From Legionella genomosp. 1 (GTDB lineage Bacteria > Pseudomonadota > Gammaproteobacteria > Legionellales > Legionellaceae), in assembly GCA_945901965.1 (NCBI GenBank), contig CAMDMN010000050.1, positions 1 to 10,727 on the forward strand: a DNA stretch of 10,727 nt. The letters run 5' to 3'. The notes under the pieces are model-generated. The model saw only the letters and a list, made by a program, of their open reading frames with translations. It was not told the DNA's origin and ran no database searches. The position numbers were made by a program, and so were the translations under genes. This document shows, piece after piece, positions 1-5,841 of this stretch (within the stretch, counting starts at the first letter, position 1; the number at the start of each line of letters is the position of its first letter).

Positions 1-23
1 TTTTTTTCTTTTATTACAGCCAT
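1..23 (-). CDS. 5' end of a further element gene (truncated by window edge)
   Basis: Reading leftward, an ATG at 23-21 begins the codons for MAVIKEK and runs off the window. It is preceded by a good ribosome binding site (AAGGA, about 8 nt before the ATG) and starts 21 nt after the stop of the upstream gene on the same strand. The strong Shine-Dalgarno and operon-like spacing are the only evidence. The product cannot be identified from so few codons. It is likely the next gene of the replication operon. Confidence 0.45.
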
Positions 24-44
24 TTTATTATCCTTACAATTTTA

Positions 45-356
45 TTATTCATTTTTACCTGAATAATCCGGCATACCTTGCAACATCCAATGCTCGATGT
101 GTAATTTTAACGCGTTCTCTGATGTTTCACCATCAATTAAACTCTGTTCATCATCAACAGATAAAAGGTAATCAATTACCTGCTGAGGTTTAACTTTTAT
201 ACCATTACAACTGCGGGTAACAAAATCAATCAATACTACTTTATTTTTTGTAATACTCACCAAATTGCTACTGACAAAACTGCCAAAACTATGTTGTGTC
301 GGTTTTGTCACTAAAGATTTTGGCATACTCTCTAAATTATTTTGCCATCGTCCCAT
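45..356 (-). CDS. Small hypothetical protein of the element replication operon (103 aa)
   Basis: A 103-aa protein of unknown function. The frame is open back to 413, but I choose the ATG at 356-354: it has a GAGGA Shine-Dalgarno 7 nt upstream, and the longer start would overlap the upstream gene by 47 nt. With this start the gene begins 10 nt after the stop of the DUF3987 gene, so it is probably co-transcribed and translationally linked. The N-terminus is basic and Ser/Thr-rich and includes a TKPT..SFGSFVSS stretch. From memory this resembles small proteins found downstream of primases in phages and islands, but I cannot name a family. The C-terminal half (about 60-95) is acidic and probably helical. 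No signal peptide, membrane segment or catalytic motif is visible. Confidence 0.72.
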   Translation of the reverse strand: MGRWQNNLESMPKSLVTKPTQHSFGSFVSSNLVSITKNKVVLIDFVTRSCNGIKVKPQQVIDYLLSVDDEQSLIDGETSENALKLHIEHWMLQGMPDYSGKNE

Positions 357-366
357 ATTAATATCC

Positions 367-1875
367 TCACTCACGGCTGGAGATCCATTGGTAGGTGATT
401 GATGGCCTACCACCCTGAGCAGTTGTGGCTAAGTCTATTGATATAAGATAGTTAAAATCTATCAAATACTCTAGAGCCTCCGTAACTGCGTTTATGCTAT
501 CAAGACCAATCCAATTCTTGCGGTGTATATCACGTGCTGTAAAAGGATTGTCTAACTTGTTTTTGCGCTTTAATATTAGTCGTGCGTTATCAATGCTCTG
601 ATTGATAGCAATACTATAAAGACGTTGTGCATGGCTAAGTAGATAATCTGCCCAATCTAATGCTCTAGCAGTTGCTTCTATACCAACGGCTTCACGCCCC
701 CCATCGATCAGCTCAAATAATAACGCTAATCCTGCAATGGTTTGTGGCATCTTTAACATATGGCTTTCAAGTGCTGGATGAATATCCTCCGAACGAGCTT
801 TTGCCTGTATTTCTTCCATCCATTGAATAAATAAATTTTGTGAATCAGGAGTAAATCTAAAGCAAGGTGGCTCACCATCATCGGTATCAAAACTTAAATT
901 GTGCATTTTTTTAAAGACACTATTATAAGCCGCCTTAGCTCGTTGATTTGGAGAACGATCTATCCAATCCCATTTACCTACATCATCAGGCCAAACTGCT
1001 AATTGAAAACGTTGAATTAATCCATCATCAGCAGCACCTGTCATCGCATCTCGCACCAAAATAGCTATTTTTGTTGGTTGAATTCCACCAATTATGCTCA
1101 GAGTGCAATAATCAATATCAATCGTACCGCGCCCAATCCTGTCATAGGTATAGCTTCCGTTACCATCAAAACACTCAAGGTAAAATGCACGTTCAGCTTG
1201 GCAAGCTTCTGTTGAAAGTTTAGCTAACAGGCCAGATAATTCATCTCTAACCAATATAAGGCCATTTTTATTTTGACTTAATAATACCCCTAGCTTCTCT
1301 ACAGTGGCATCATTTATAATGAATCGTTCACGTGTTGGTGGCTGATTACCTTCAAATTTGAAAGCTTCTCTAGCTTCATCACGTTTATTGCTTTTCAAGG
1401 CTTTTTTGGCCTTGTCCTTAGCCAAAAGTTTCTCTAGATCAACCAACTGAGTTTCTTCATCATGATTTTTTTGATCTTCAATATATTGCTCCGCGGCTCT
1501 TATTTCAATTTGTCTGAGTGGTTTTAACGCCTCTTTCATTGATGGACTTTTCATTGCAGATGGTCGACCAATAATTGCCCCCCATTGATTAGGTGTTACC
1601 ACCCAATCGTCATGTTGTTTAGGGCAGATCAAAGCTTTTCTACCTAGTAAGCTCGATAAGGCTACAATAGCTGTTACTGCGACAAAATCCGGCTGGCTTT
1701 GCTGACGATCAGCTACATCAAGCACAAAATCTCTAATTGCAGCGGGAAGCATATCTGGTTGAAATACCATCACCTCTGGTCTAGAATTAGGCAAAGCTGA
1801 AGGTGTTTTATTTAAAATCATCTTTTTTTCTGCTTGTTGAGTCGCAATATATATAATTTTTTCTATGTTATCCAT
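367..1875 (-). CDS. DUF3987 (YfjI-like) helicase/ATPase-like replication protein
   Basis: A 502-aa protein that I assign to the DUF3987 family, which is common in prophages, satellites and islands and usually sits beside a primase. It carries a degenerate Walker A-like loop GRPSAMKSP (103-111, Lys109) and a Walker B-like strand ending in RDELSGLL (Asp211-Glu212). An IIGGIQP strand (261-267) matches the usual position after the core. A charged segment (about 120-175) is probably a helical or coiled insert. The C-terminal ~70 residues look like a winged helix ending in GGRPS...Y, typical of the family. The ATG (1875) overlaps the primase stop by 8 nt, implying coupled translation. Inference: it is the helicase-like partner of the primase in element replication. 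Whether it hydrolyses ATP is uncertain because the P-loop is atypical. Confidence 0.9.
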   Translation of the reverse strand: MDNIEKIIYIATQQAEKKMILNKTPSALPNSRPEVMVFQPDMLPAAIRDFVLDVADRQQSQPDFVAVTAIVALSSLLGRKALICPKQHDDWVVTPNQWGAIIGRPSAMKSPSMKEALKPLRQIEIRAAEQYIEDQKNHDEETQLVDLEKLLAKDKAKKALKSNKRDEAREAFKFEGNQPPTRERFIINDATVEKLGVLLSQNKNGLILVRDELSGLLAKLSTEACQAERAFYLECFDGNGSYTYDRIGRGTIDIDYCTLSIIGGIQPTKIAILVRDAMTGAADDGLIQRFQLAVWPDDVGKWDWIDRSPNQRAKAAYNSVFKKMHNLSFDTDDGEPPCFRFTPDSQNLFIQWMEEIQAKARSEDIHPALESHMLKMPQTIAGLALLFELIDGGREAVGIEATARALDWADYLLSHAQRLYSIAINQSIDNARLILKRKNKLDNPFTARDIHRKNWIGLDSINAVTEALEYLIDFNYLISIDLATTAQGGRPSITYQWISSRE

Positions 1876-2716
1876 GAGATACTTCTCTGGGCTTTTTTAT
1901 CCCAGCAGATAAACCGCTCGCAAGCGTTTTATTAATTTCGCTACGAGACAGCCCTGCATTTAAAGCAGCTGTAGATAAAACCTGTGCAGCATATGTAATA
2001 TCCATACTACCAACCGCAATCAACGTACCTATAGAAAAAGCAGCTTGATTTAGTCGAGAATTGCGCATACCAACTGGCGCTTTTGCAACAGCTTCAGATT
2101 CATTTCTCAAAGCTGCGCAGGCATAACGAGTGGCCTTATCAGACAAAAGAAAAGTTCTCTTACTTAAAGCCATCTTGAGTGGTCTCAGCAAATTTATTAG
2201 CCAACTTGGGGCATCAGGTAGCGCGTCATTTAATAGTTCAATCCAAGTGTACTTATGGCCGGTAGCGTGAACAGATGGAGGTGCGACTATGAAACCGCCA
2301 CAACCACGTGTATCAATACCAGGTAGAAGTCCTGTGCGGGTGGTTGGAACATTATTCAGTGCTTCTGGAAATCTAAAATAATAATGATATCCTCTTGCTG
2401 TAAGAACACTCGGTCCTTTAGGCAAATCTAAACCAGCCAAACTTTTAGCTCCATCCAACCCATCAACATCTAGAACTAATAGATTACTATCCGAACCCGT
2501 TAATAGACCTAAATTAGCTCTAGGCCATTGTTTAAACCATTGCATAACTACGTCCTGATCAATGGAGGCTTTTTTCTGCCACCCCTTTAAGAGTGGTATT
2601 TTCCCGTTCAGTGGATGAATAGGCCAACCACGCTTACAGTAGCTGGCGGTATACAAAGCTATTGTTGATTCGCGTAGTTCCATTTGATTGTGCATTAAAT
2701 TATCTTTATACTTCAT
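1868..2716 (-). CDS. Prim-pol type DNA primase/polymerase (AEP superfamily)
   Basis: A 282-aa archaeo-eukaryotic-type primase with the bifunctional primase/polymerase N-terminal domain (about 15-180). Catalytic signatures are visible: DVDG with Asp83 and Asp85 (metal binding), GYHYYF with His111, and the diagnostic DTRGCGGFIVAPPSVH (Asp135 onward). The C-terminal part (about 218-276; RNSRLNQAAF and a GLSRSEINKTLASGL segment) resembles the helical domain that follows prim-pol in such proteins. It probably lays primers for element replication together with the downstream DUF3987 protein. The start at 2716 overlaps the preceding 55-aa ORF by 11 nt. Later Met codons (residues 8 and 12) are possible starts, because no strong Shine-Dalgarno marks any of them. 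All expected catalytic residues are present, so it is likely active. Confidence 0.9.
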   Translation of the reverse strand: MKYKDNLMHNQMELRESTIALYTASYCKRGWPIHPLNGKIPLLKGWQKKASIDQDVVMQWFKQWPRANLGLLTGSDSNLLVLDVDGLDGAKSLAGLDLPKGPSVLTARGYHYYFRFPEALNNVPTTRTGLLPGIDTRGCGGFIVAPPSVHATGHKYTWIELLNDALPDAPSWLINLLRPLKMALSKRTFLLSDKATRYACAALRNESEAVAKAPVGMRNSRLNQAAFSIGTLIAVGSMDITYAAQVLSTAALNAGLSRSEINKTLASGLSAGIKKPREVSHG

Positions 2717-2873
2717 GATGCAAGCCCTGCTGTGATTTTTTAAATATTAGCCCTAGTTGTGTCGCTGCCTCATCAAGCCTCCACTTGATGTTGGCTGCAT
2801 CCATCTCGTTTTTTCTTGCTAATAAACGATGGCTAAACTCAATATAGATTTTTATCAAAAAAAAAGTATTCAT
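2706..2873 (-). CDS. Small coupled ORF between AlpA-like regulator and primase (55 aa)
   Basis: A 55-aa ORF. Its ATG shares an ATGA with the stop of the AlpA-like gene, and its TAA lies 11 nt inside the start of the primase gene. An AGAAGAG Shine-Dalgarno sits 8 nt before the ATG. Overlap at both ends plus a ribosome binding site makes a real, translationally coupled gene likely. The first ~12 residues are hydrophobic (MNTFFLIKIYIEF). The rest is charged and probably helical (from MDAANIKW to about residue 46). I recognise no family. It could be a small DNA-binding or accessory replication protein, or it could act mainly by carrying ribosomes to the primase start. An internal Met24 is a weaker alternative start. 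Confidence 0.62.
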   Translation of the reverse strand: MNTFFLIKIYIEFSHRLLARKNEMDAANIKWRLDEAATQLGLIFKKSQQGLHHEV

Positions 2874-3064
2874 GAGTTTGACTCTTCTGCTTCAAGTTTA
2901 TACACCCAGTCCTCAATTTCTTTTCGAAGGTACATTGGACGCTTCCCCGATGGGTTCCTGACCTTAGGAAAATTGGGTAGTTTATTGAGCTCGTAGAATT
3001 TTGTTGTTCCAATGCCGAGAAGAACGGCGGCTTGTTTTGGATAAATTAATAATGATGAGGTCAT
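2870..3064 (-). CDS. AlpA-family HTH regulator / excisionase-like protein
   Basis: A 64-aa MerR-like winged-helix protein of the AlpA family. The pattern is typical: a short strand (LLIYPKQAA), the turn and recognition helix LLGIGTTKFYELNK (15-28), then FPKVRNP.GKRPMYLRKEIEDWV (32-54). That second part is the family's wing plus the helix that normally reads R..EI..W. In P4-like satellites and phage-inducible islands AlpA proteins activate excision and replication genes. Here it heads the replication genes, which fits that role, but this is inferred. The start is supported by AAGGA five to six nt upstream of the ATG at 3064. Its stop overlaps the next ORF (ATGA). A 140-bp gap separates it from the 312-aa gene upstream, so it may have its own promoter. 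Confidence 0.88.
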   Translation of the reverse strand: MTSSLLIYPKQAAVLLGIGTTKFYELNKLPNFPKVRNPSGKRPMYLRKEIEDWVYKLEAEESNS

Positions 3065-3121
3065 ATTGTTCCTTATTACAGTTTAATAACTATTGCCATT
3101 TCTCGTGGCCCAATAAGGATA

Positions 3122-3183
3122 TTTTTAAACAATTGAATAAATATAACCAAGTCTTACGATTCATTATTTGAAGACCGCAAGAC
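3122..3183 (-). promoter_or_regulatory. Candidate control region of the alpA-primase operon with inverted repeat
   Basis: This lies in the 140-bp gap before the AlpA-like gene. Two 8-bp arms, GTCTTACG (3151-3158) and CGCAAGAC (3176-3183), form an inverted repeat (one G-U if RNA) around a 17-nt loop. Directly after it, reading leftward, come a weak -35-like TTGGTT (3150-3145), a 17-bp spacer and TAAAAA (3127-3122). The repeat could be an operator for the AlpA-like protein or another regulator, or a weak terminator for the 312-aa gene. No proper U-run follows it. Both the promoter and the role are tentative. Confidence 0.27.
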
Positions 3184-3204
3184 ATAAGAAAATGACTAAG
3201 AAGA

Positions 3205-4143
3205 TCAATCGATGAGTATAGAAAGTCTACTTAACGTGGCAGGATTAAAAATTGAGTAAGTAAGCTCGTGGTTCAGGAACCCCGCAGCAGAAATAAATTT
3301 AAGTAATAGAATTTGATTATTAGTTATATCCCCTATAGGTTCGAATCGTTCTATCGGATCTGGCTTGACGTGGATAATAAGCCTGATCCCATCGATATAA
3401 GGTACAATATTATATTTTATTCCATATACTTCTCCTCCCATTTCGACATTAGGGAGACTATTAGCGATTGTTTTACAGTAATTTTTGTAATATTTGCTGA
3501 TTTGATTATCATTAGGTAAAACACTGTCTGCTGTATGGGAAATTCGAGTGACTATTCTAACAAATCGATAGAGTAGGCTATTATGTTGTGAGTGCTTTAA
3601 ATTGAGAACCTGTCCGCCAATAAAAAATAATGCAAAAACCCTCAACCTTTGAATTTTATCAATACTGATAGCACCCCCTTGCCCTTTCTCGAAATTTTGA
3701 GCCTCAATCACTGATATATAGTCTTGAAATAATTTAATCATCTGGCTACATGCATCAAAATTAATTCCCCTTTTTGTATCATAAAAATAAATTGAGGGCA
3801 AAGTAGCATGGTTCTTTAGCCCATTTATAACTGAAATGAAATCATCAGATGTTATTTTAGCTTTATCTAATTTGTCTCGATCTCCATCAAAATTAACGCT
3901 TTGAACAAAAGATAGTGCTTCCTGTCCTCTAATCCATGGTGAAATTAATAGATCAATTAATTCATCCCAATTTGATGTTTTAATTCCTTGAGCAATTAAT
4001 AAGGTTCTTAATTCAATTTTCGCCGTATTTATCCCGCTTTGCAGCTCAGCTTGCACCAATCGTTTAACTTTTTGTAATCGTTGATATGCCGGTGAATGTT
4101 CAACTTCATCTTTTATTAAATTAGTTTCTATTATTGATTTCAT
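3205..4143 (-). CDS. Unrecognised 312-aa protein coupled to the integrase
   Basis: I do not recognise this family. Its ATG shares an ATGA with the integrase stop, and a GAGGA Shine-Dalgarno inside the last integrase codons lies 6 nt upstream, so the two genes are translationally coupled. The protein seems soluble: no signal peptide, and only one moderately hydrophobic stretch (about 167-182, RVFALFFIGGQVLNL). The N-terminal 65 residues are charged and helical. Residues 235-262 look like beta strands (VYGIKYNIV, GIRLIIHVK). Cysteines occur only at 132 and 223, so no zinc site is evident. No nuclease, ATPase, HTH or toxin motif was seen. Coupling to int suggests a role in integration/excision or control, or a passenger (for example defence) function riding on int expression. 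Neither can be decided from sequence. Confidence 0.85.
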   Translation of the reverse strand: MKSIIETNLIKDEVEHSPAYQRLQKVKRLVQAELQSGINTAKIELRTLLIAQGIKTSNWDELIDLLISPWIRGQEALSFVQSVNFDGDRDKLDKAKITSDDFISVINGLKNHATLPSIYFYDTKRGINFDACSQMIKLFQDYISVIEAQNFEKGQGGAISIDKIQRLRVFALFFIGGQVLNLKHSQHNSLLYRFVRIVTRISHTADSVLPNDNQISKYYKNYCKTIANSLPNVEMGGEVYGIKYNIVPYIDGIRLIIHVKPDPIERFEPIGDITNNQILLLKFISAAGFLNHELTYSIFNPATLSRLSILID

Positions 4144-5342
4144 TGTTTATCCTCAACTAATTTGTTTTTCTCAACCAAATTATTATTTTCACCCTGCAAC
4201 CAATCGCTATACCAATTCATTAAATCTCTACGCTCATTTCTAAAGTCAGCTCTCAAATAAACTCCTCTAACTCCCTGCACTCTATGTGATAATTGAGCTT
4301 CAATTGCATCGCTTCTAAAATTACCTTGTTCATGCAGTACGCTGGAAGCGAGGCTCCTGAAGCCGTGAGCAGTATGACGATTTTTAAACCCCAAATTGTG
4401 TAGAAGCTTGCGCACACTTGTTTCACTAATGGGTTGATTTTTTTTTGTGGTCGGCGAATTAAATAAGTAAGGAGTAAATCCTGTAATCAACCGCAGTTCT
4501 TTTAGTAATTTTAATGATTTAGGAGATAACGGAACCCAATGACTAACACCCATCTTCATGCGCACTGATGGAATATGCCATTCTTCATCGTGTAGATTAA
4601 ATTCACTCCATTGAGCGAGTCTTAATTCAGCCGGTCTTGAAAACAAATGAGCAAGAAGTTCAAGATATATTTTTATAACATTTGAAACTTCACTAGATCT
4701 AATAGCAGCCAACAGTTCATGTGCTTCATTTGAATTAATGGCAGGTTGATTTGTTGTCTTTGGTCTTGGAATAAGAGCTTTATGTAAACCAATAAAAGGA
4801 TAATTATTTGTAAGTGATGAACCAACAGCAAACTCAAAAATTGCTTTTAACCTGGCATATACTCTATGAGCCACATCATGATGTCCACGCTCTTCATGTA
4901 GACGAATAATCTGTAAAAGCTCAACCTTAGTTACTTCATCAATTGGTTTATCACCGATAATTGGTAATATGTACTGCGTCAGGCTTTTGCTATGACGCTT
5001 AAGGGCAACTTCCTTCCATGACCCTTTGTATTTTTTAAACCACTGCTCAGCAACAATCTTAAATGTTAATCTAACTTCAGCAGCCGTATATTTTTGTCTT
5101 GGATCAATTCCTTTGTTGATAGAGTCACGATGTGTAATGGCGAGATTTCGCGCTTCAGCAAGCGTTAAACTAGGGTAGTCCCCTAAAGTCATGGTTTGCG
5201 GTTTTTTATCCCATTGAAATCGGAAGATAAATACCTTTTTCCCACTTGATCGAACTTCCAATGCTAGACCGTCACGATCAGCGTGGCGTTTTGTTTTTCC
5301 CAGTTCCGTTTTTAACCGTTGAATTTGCAGATCAGTTAACAT
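4140..5342 (-). CDS. int: P4-type tyrosine integrase
   Basis: A 400-aa site-specific recombinase of the P4/DUF4102 group, which integrates elements at tRNA 3' ends. The N-terminal arm-binding domain (about 1-85) has the usual TLGDYPSLTLAEAR. A SAM-like core-binding domain follows (about 90-180), then the catalytic domain with all active residues: Arg236 (SRPAEL), Lys263 (RMKMG), His326 and Arg329 (HGFR), His353 (LSH) and nucleophile Tyr362 (VYLRAD). The length matches the family, so it should be active. The start at 5342 has GAGGT 8 nt upstream. It lies 207 bp from the 3' end of tRNA-Leu and points away from it, the standard arrangement. The tail after about 385 is Asn/Lys-rich with an imperfect LVEKNK/LVEDK repeat, whose DNA supplies the Shine-Dalgarno for the coupled gene downstream. 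Confidence 0.96.
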   Translation of the reverse strand: MLTDLQIQRLKTELGKTKRHADRDGLALEVRSSGKKVFIFRFQWDKKPQTMTLGDYPSLTLAEARNLAITHRDSINKGIDPRQKYTAAEVRLTFKIVAEQWFKKYKGSWKEVALKRHSKSLTQYILPIIGDKPIDEVTKVELLQIIRLHEERGHHDVAHRVYARLKAIFEFAVGSSLTNNYPFIGLHKALIPRPKTTNQPAINSNEAHELLAAIRSSEVSNVIKIYLELLAHLFSRPAELRLAQWSEFNLHDEEWHIPSVRMKMGVSHWVPLSPKSLKLLKELRLITGFTPYLFNSPTTKKNQPISETSVRKLLHNLGFKNRHTAHGFRSLASSVLHEQGNFRSDAIEAQLSHRVQGVRGVYLRADFRNERRDLMNWYSDWLQGENNNLVEKNKLVEDKQ

Positions 5343-5352
5343 AATACATTAC

Positions 5353-5454
5353 CTCAACTAAGCGATTTCTTTGAGTTTGAAGTAATCTAAAAGCTTACCC
5401 AAAATCTTACCCAAAGTATGCGCGAATTTATGCGAAAGAATAAGTTTAGTTGAG
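5353..5454. repeat. 9-bp inverted repeat flanking the int leader repeats
   Basis: CTCAACTAA at 5353-5361 and its exact complement TTAGTTGAG at 5446-5454 enclose about 84 bp that include the 12-bp-period tract. The left arm overlaps the integrase Shine-Dalgarno. It could be an operator pair for loop-type repression or an integrase/excisionase site. At 9 bp, chance is not excluded. Confidence 0.35.
5394..5441. repeat. 12-bp-period repeat tract, candidate integrase arm-type sites
   Basis: Four consecutive 12-bp blocks fall in two similar pairs. CTTACCCAAA occurs at 5394-5403 and 5406-5415 (perfect over 10 bp). ATGCG begins the next two blocks at 5418 and 5430, and TATGCG is repeated at 5417 and 5429. 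Direct TTACCC-type repeats between int and the tRNA are what I expect of arm-type binding sites for the N-terminal domain of P4-type integrases. The sites lie in the int leader, so integrase binding might also repress its own gene. The function is inferred. Confidence 0.55.
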
Positions 5455-5485
5455 AACGATTTTAAGCGAAGCTATCTATGTTATT

Positions 5486-5514
5486 TTATTATTAATCAAT
5501 CGGTTACGTATCAA
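5486..5514 (-). promoter_or_regulatory. Candidate integrase promoter
   Basis: Reading leftward: TTGATA (5514-5509, 5 of 6 to the -35 consensus), a 17-bp spacer and a weak -10, TAATAA (5491-5486). A start near 5480 would give a ~138-nt leader carrying the 12-bp-period repeats. A perfect TATAAT lies nearer the tRNA (5538-5533) but lacks a -35, since that position is inside tRNA-Leu. Either could serve. Confidence 0.3.
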
Positions 5515-5549
5515 TCCGAATCGCCACGAACCATTATAAAAACTATATA

Positions 5550-5580
5550 TGGTGCCCAGGGCCGGAATCGAACCGGCATG
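5550..5580. other. Presumed attachment site (attL/attR) in tRNA-Leu 3' end
   Basis: P4-type integrases usually recombine within the T-arm to 3' end of a tRNA gene and restore the tRNA on integration. Here the int-proximal tRNA end is the 3' part of tRNA-Leu (T-arm plus acceptor strand), intact and with CCA. The exact core cannot be set because the other element end is outside the window. Confidence 0.42.
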
Positions 5581-5636
5581 GTGTTACCACCGAGGGATTT
5601 TAAATCCCTTGCGTCTACCTGTTTCGCCACCTGGGC
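5550..5636 (-). tRNA. tRNA-Leu (UAA)
   Basis: An 87-nt class II tRNA with a long variable arm. The acceptor stem GCCCAGG pairs with CCTGGGC. The anticodon stem AGGGA/TCCCT holds the loop TTTAAAA with anticodon TAA at 5602-5600. The T-arm GCCGG-TTCGATT-CCGGC is canonical, and A73 and CCA are encoded. It reads UUA codons. It corresponds to leuZ of the E. coli glyW-cysT-leuZ cluster. The element integrase lies directly downstream. Confidence 0.97.
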
Positions 5637-5647
5637 ATAACGTGTTG

Positions 5648-5718
5648 AGGCTGAGGCCGGAATCGGACCGGCGTGGGCGGCTTTGCAGGCCGCTGCATGA
5701 CCACTCTGCCACACAGCC
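5648..5718 (-). tRNA. tRNA-Cys (GCA), with unusual features
   Basis: A 71-nt tRNA gene with anticodon GCA (5686-5684) on stem GCGGC/GCCGC and the Cys-type discriminator U73. Three departures from the norm are visible. The acceptor stem GGCTGTG/CTCAGCC has a U6-U67 mismatch. The T-loop reads TCCGATT, so position 55 is C rather than the near-universal U (pseudouridine). The 3' end is followed by CAA, so CCA is not encoded although both neighbouring tRNAs have it. It may still work with CCA-adding enzyme, or it may be decaying. It starts 2 nt after the U-run of an intrinsic terminator. Confidence 0.9.
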
Positions 5719-5720
5719 AT

Positions 5721-5746
5721 AAAAAAAAGCGACTTATCTGTCGCTT
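5721..5746 (-). terminator. Intrinsic terminator between tRNA-Gly and tRNA-Cys
   Basis: Reading leftward, AAGCGAC (5746-5740), a 6-nt loop (AGATAA) and GTCGCTT (5733-5727) form a 7-bp stem followed by a run of eight T (5728-5721, partly shared with the stem). It begins 4 nt after the CCA of tRNA-Gly. This is a textbook rho-independent terminator in form, yet it lies inside a tRNA cluster that is one operon in E. coli. Confidence 0.8.
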
Positions 5747-5750
5747 AAGC

Positions 5751-5825
5751 TGGAGCGGGAAACGAGGCTCGAACTCGCGACCCCAACCTTGGCAAGGTTG
5801 TGCTCTACCACTGAGCTATTCCCGC
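5751..5825 (-). tRNA. tRNA-Gly (GCC)
   Basis: A 75-nt tRNA with acceptor GCGGGAA/TTCCCGC, D-arm GCTC/GAGC, anticodon stem CAACC/GGTTG with loop TTGCCAA (anticodon GCC at 5793-5791), T-loop TTCGAGC, discriminator T and encoded CCA. All parts are canonical. It reads GGC and GGU codons. It corresponds to glyW of E. coli, which likewise follows pgsA. Confidence 0.97.
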
Positions 5826-5841
5826 ATGTCTTAGGGCTGCA

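Larger units (their letters stand above)
1..5552 (-). mobile_element. Integrative element (satellite/PICI-like) at tRNA-Leu, partial
   Basis: Tyrosine integrase beside a tRNA 3' end, AlpA-like regulator, prim-pol primase and DUF3987 protein, all co-oriented, define an integrative element with its own replication module. The right boundary is placed at the tRNA-Leu 3' end. The left boundary is not in the window: I find no second copy of the tRNA-Leu 3' sequence. No capsid, portal, terminase or conjugation genes appear in this half, so satellite, defective prophage and genomic island all remain possible. Confidence 0.82.

Noticed and set aside
357..413. Upstream extension of the 103-aa gene to 413
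   Set aside because: It would overlap the DUF3987 gene by 47 nt, while the internal ATG at 356 has an ideal Shine-Dalgarno.
3313..3519. 68-codon plus-strand ORF
   Set aside because: Lies antisense inside the 312-aa gene with no features of its own. The same applies to frames at 6928-7137, 9554-9778, 9772-9984, 9904-10098, 10390-10614 and 10531-10713, all inside larger genes or mostly overlapping rne.
4151..4160. CCTCAACTAA copy inside the int tail as an attachment site
   Set aside because: It is part of coding sequence and of a Shine-Dalgarno, with no similarity to the tRNA-Leu 3' end.
5511..5720. 69-codon minus-strand ORF
   Set aside because: It runs through tRNA-Leu and tRNA-Cys; the translation is just tRNA sequence.
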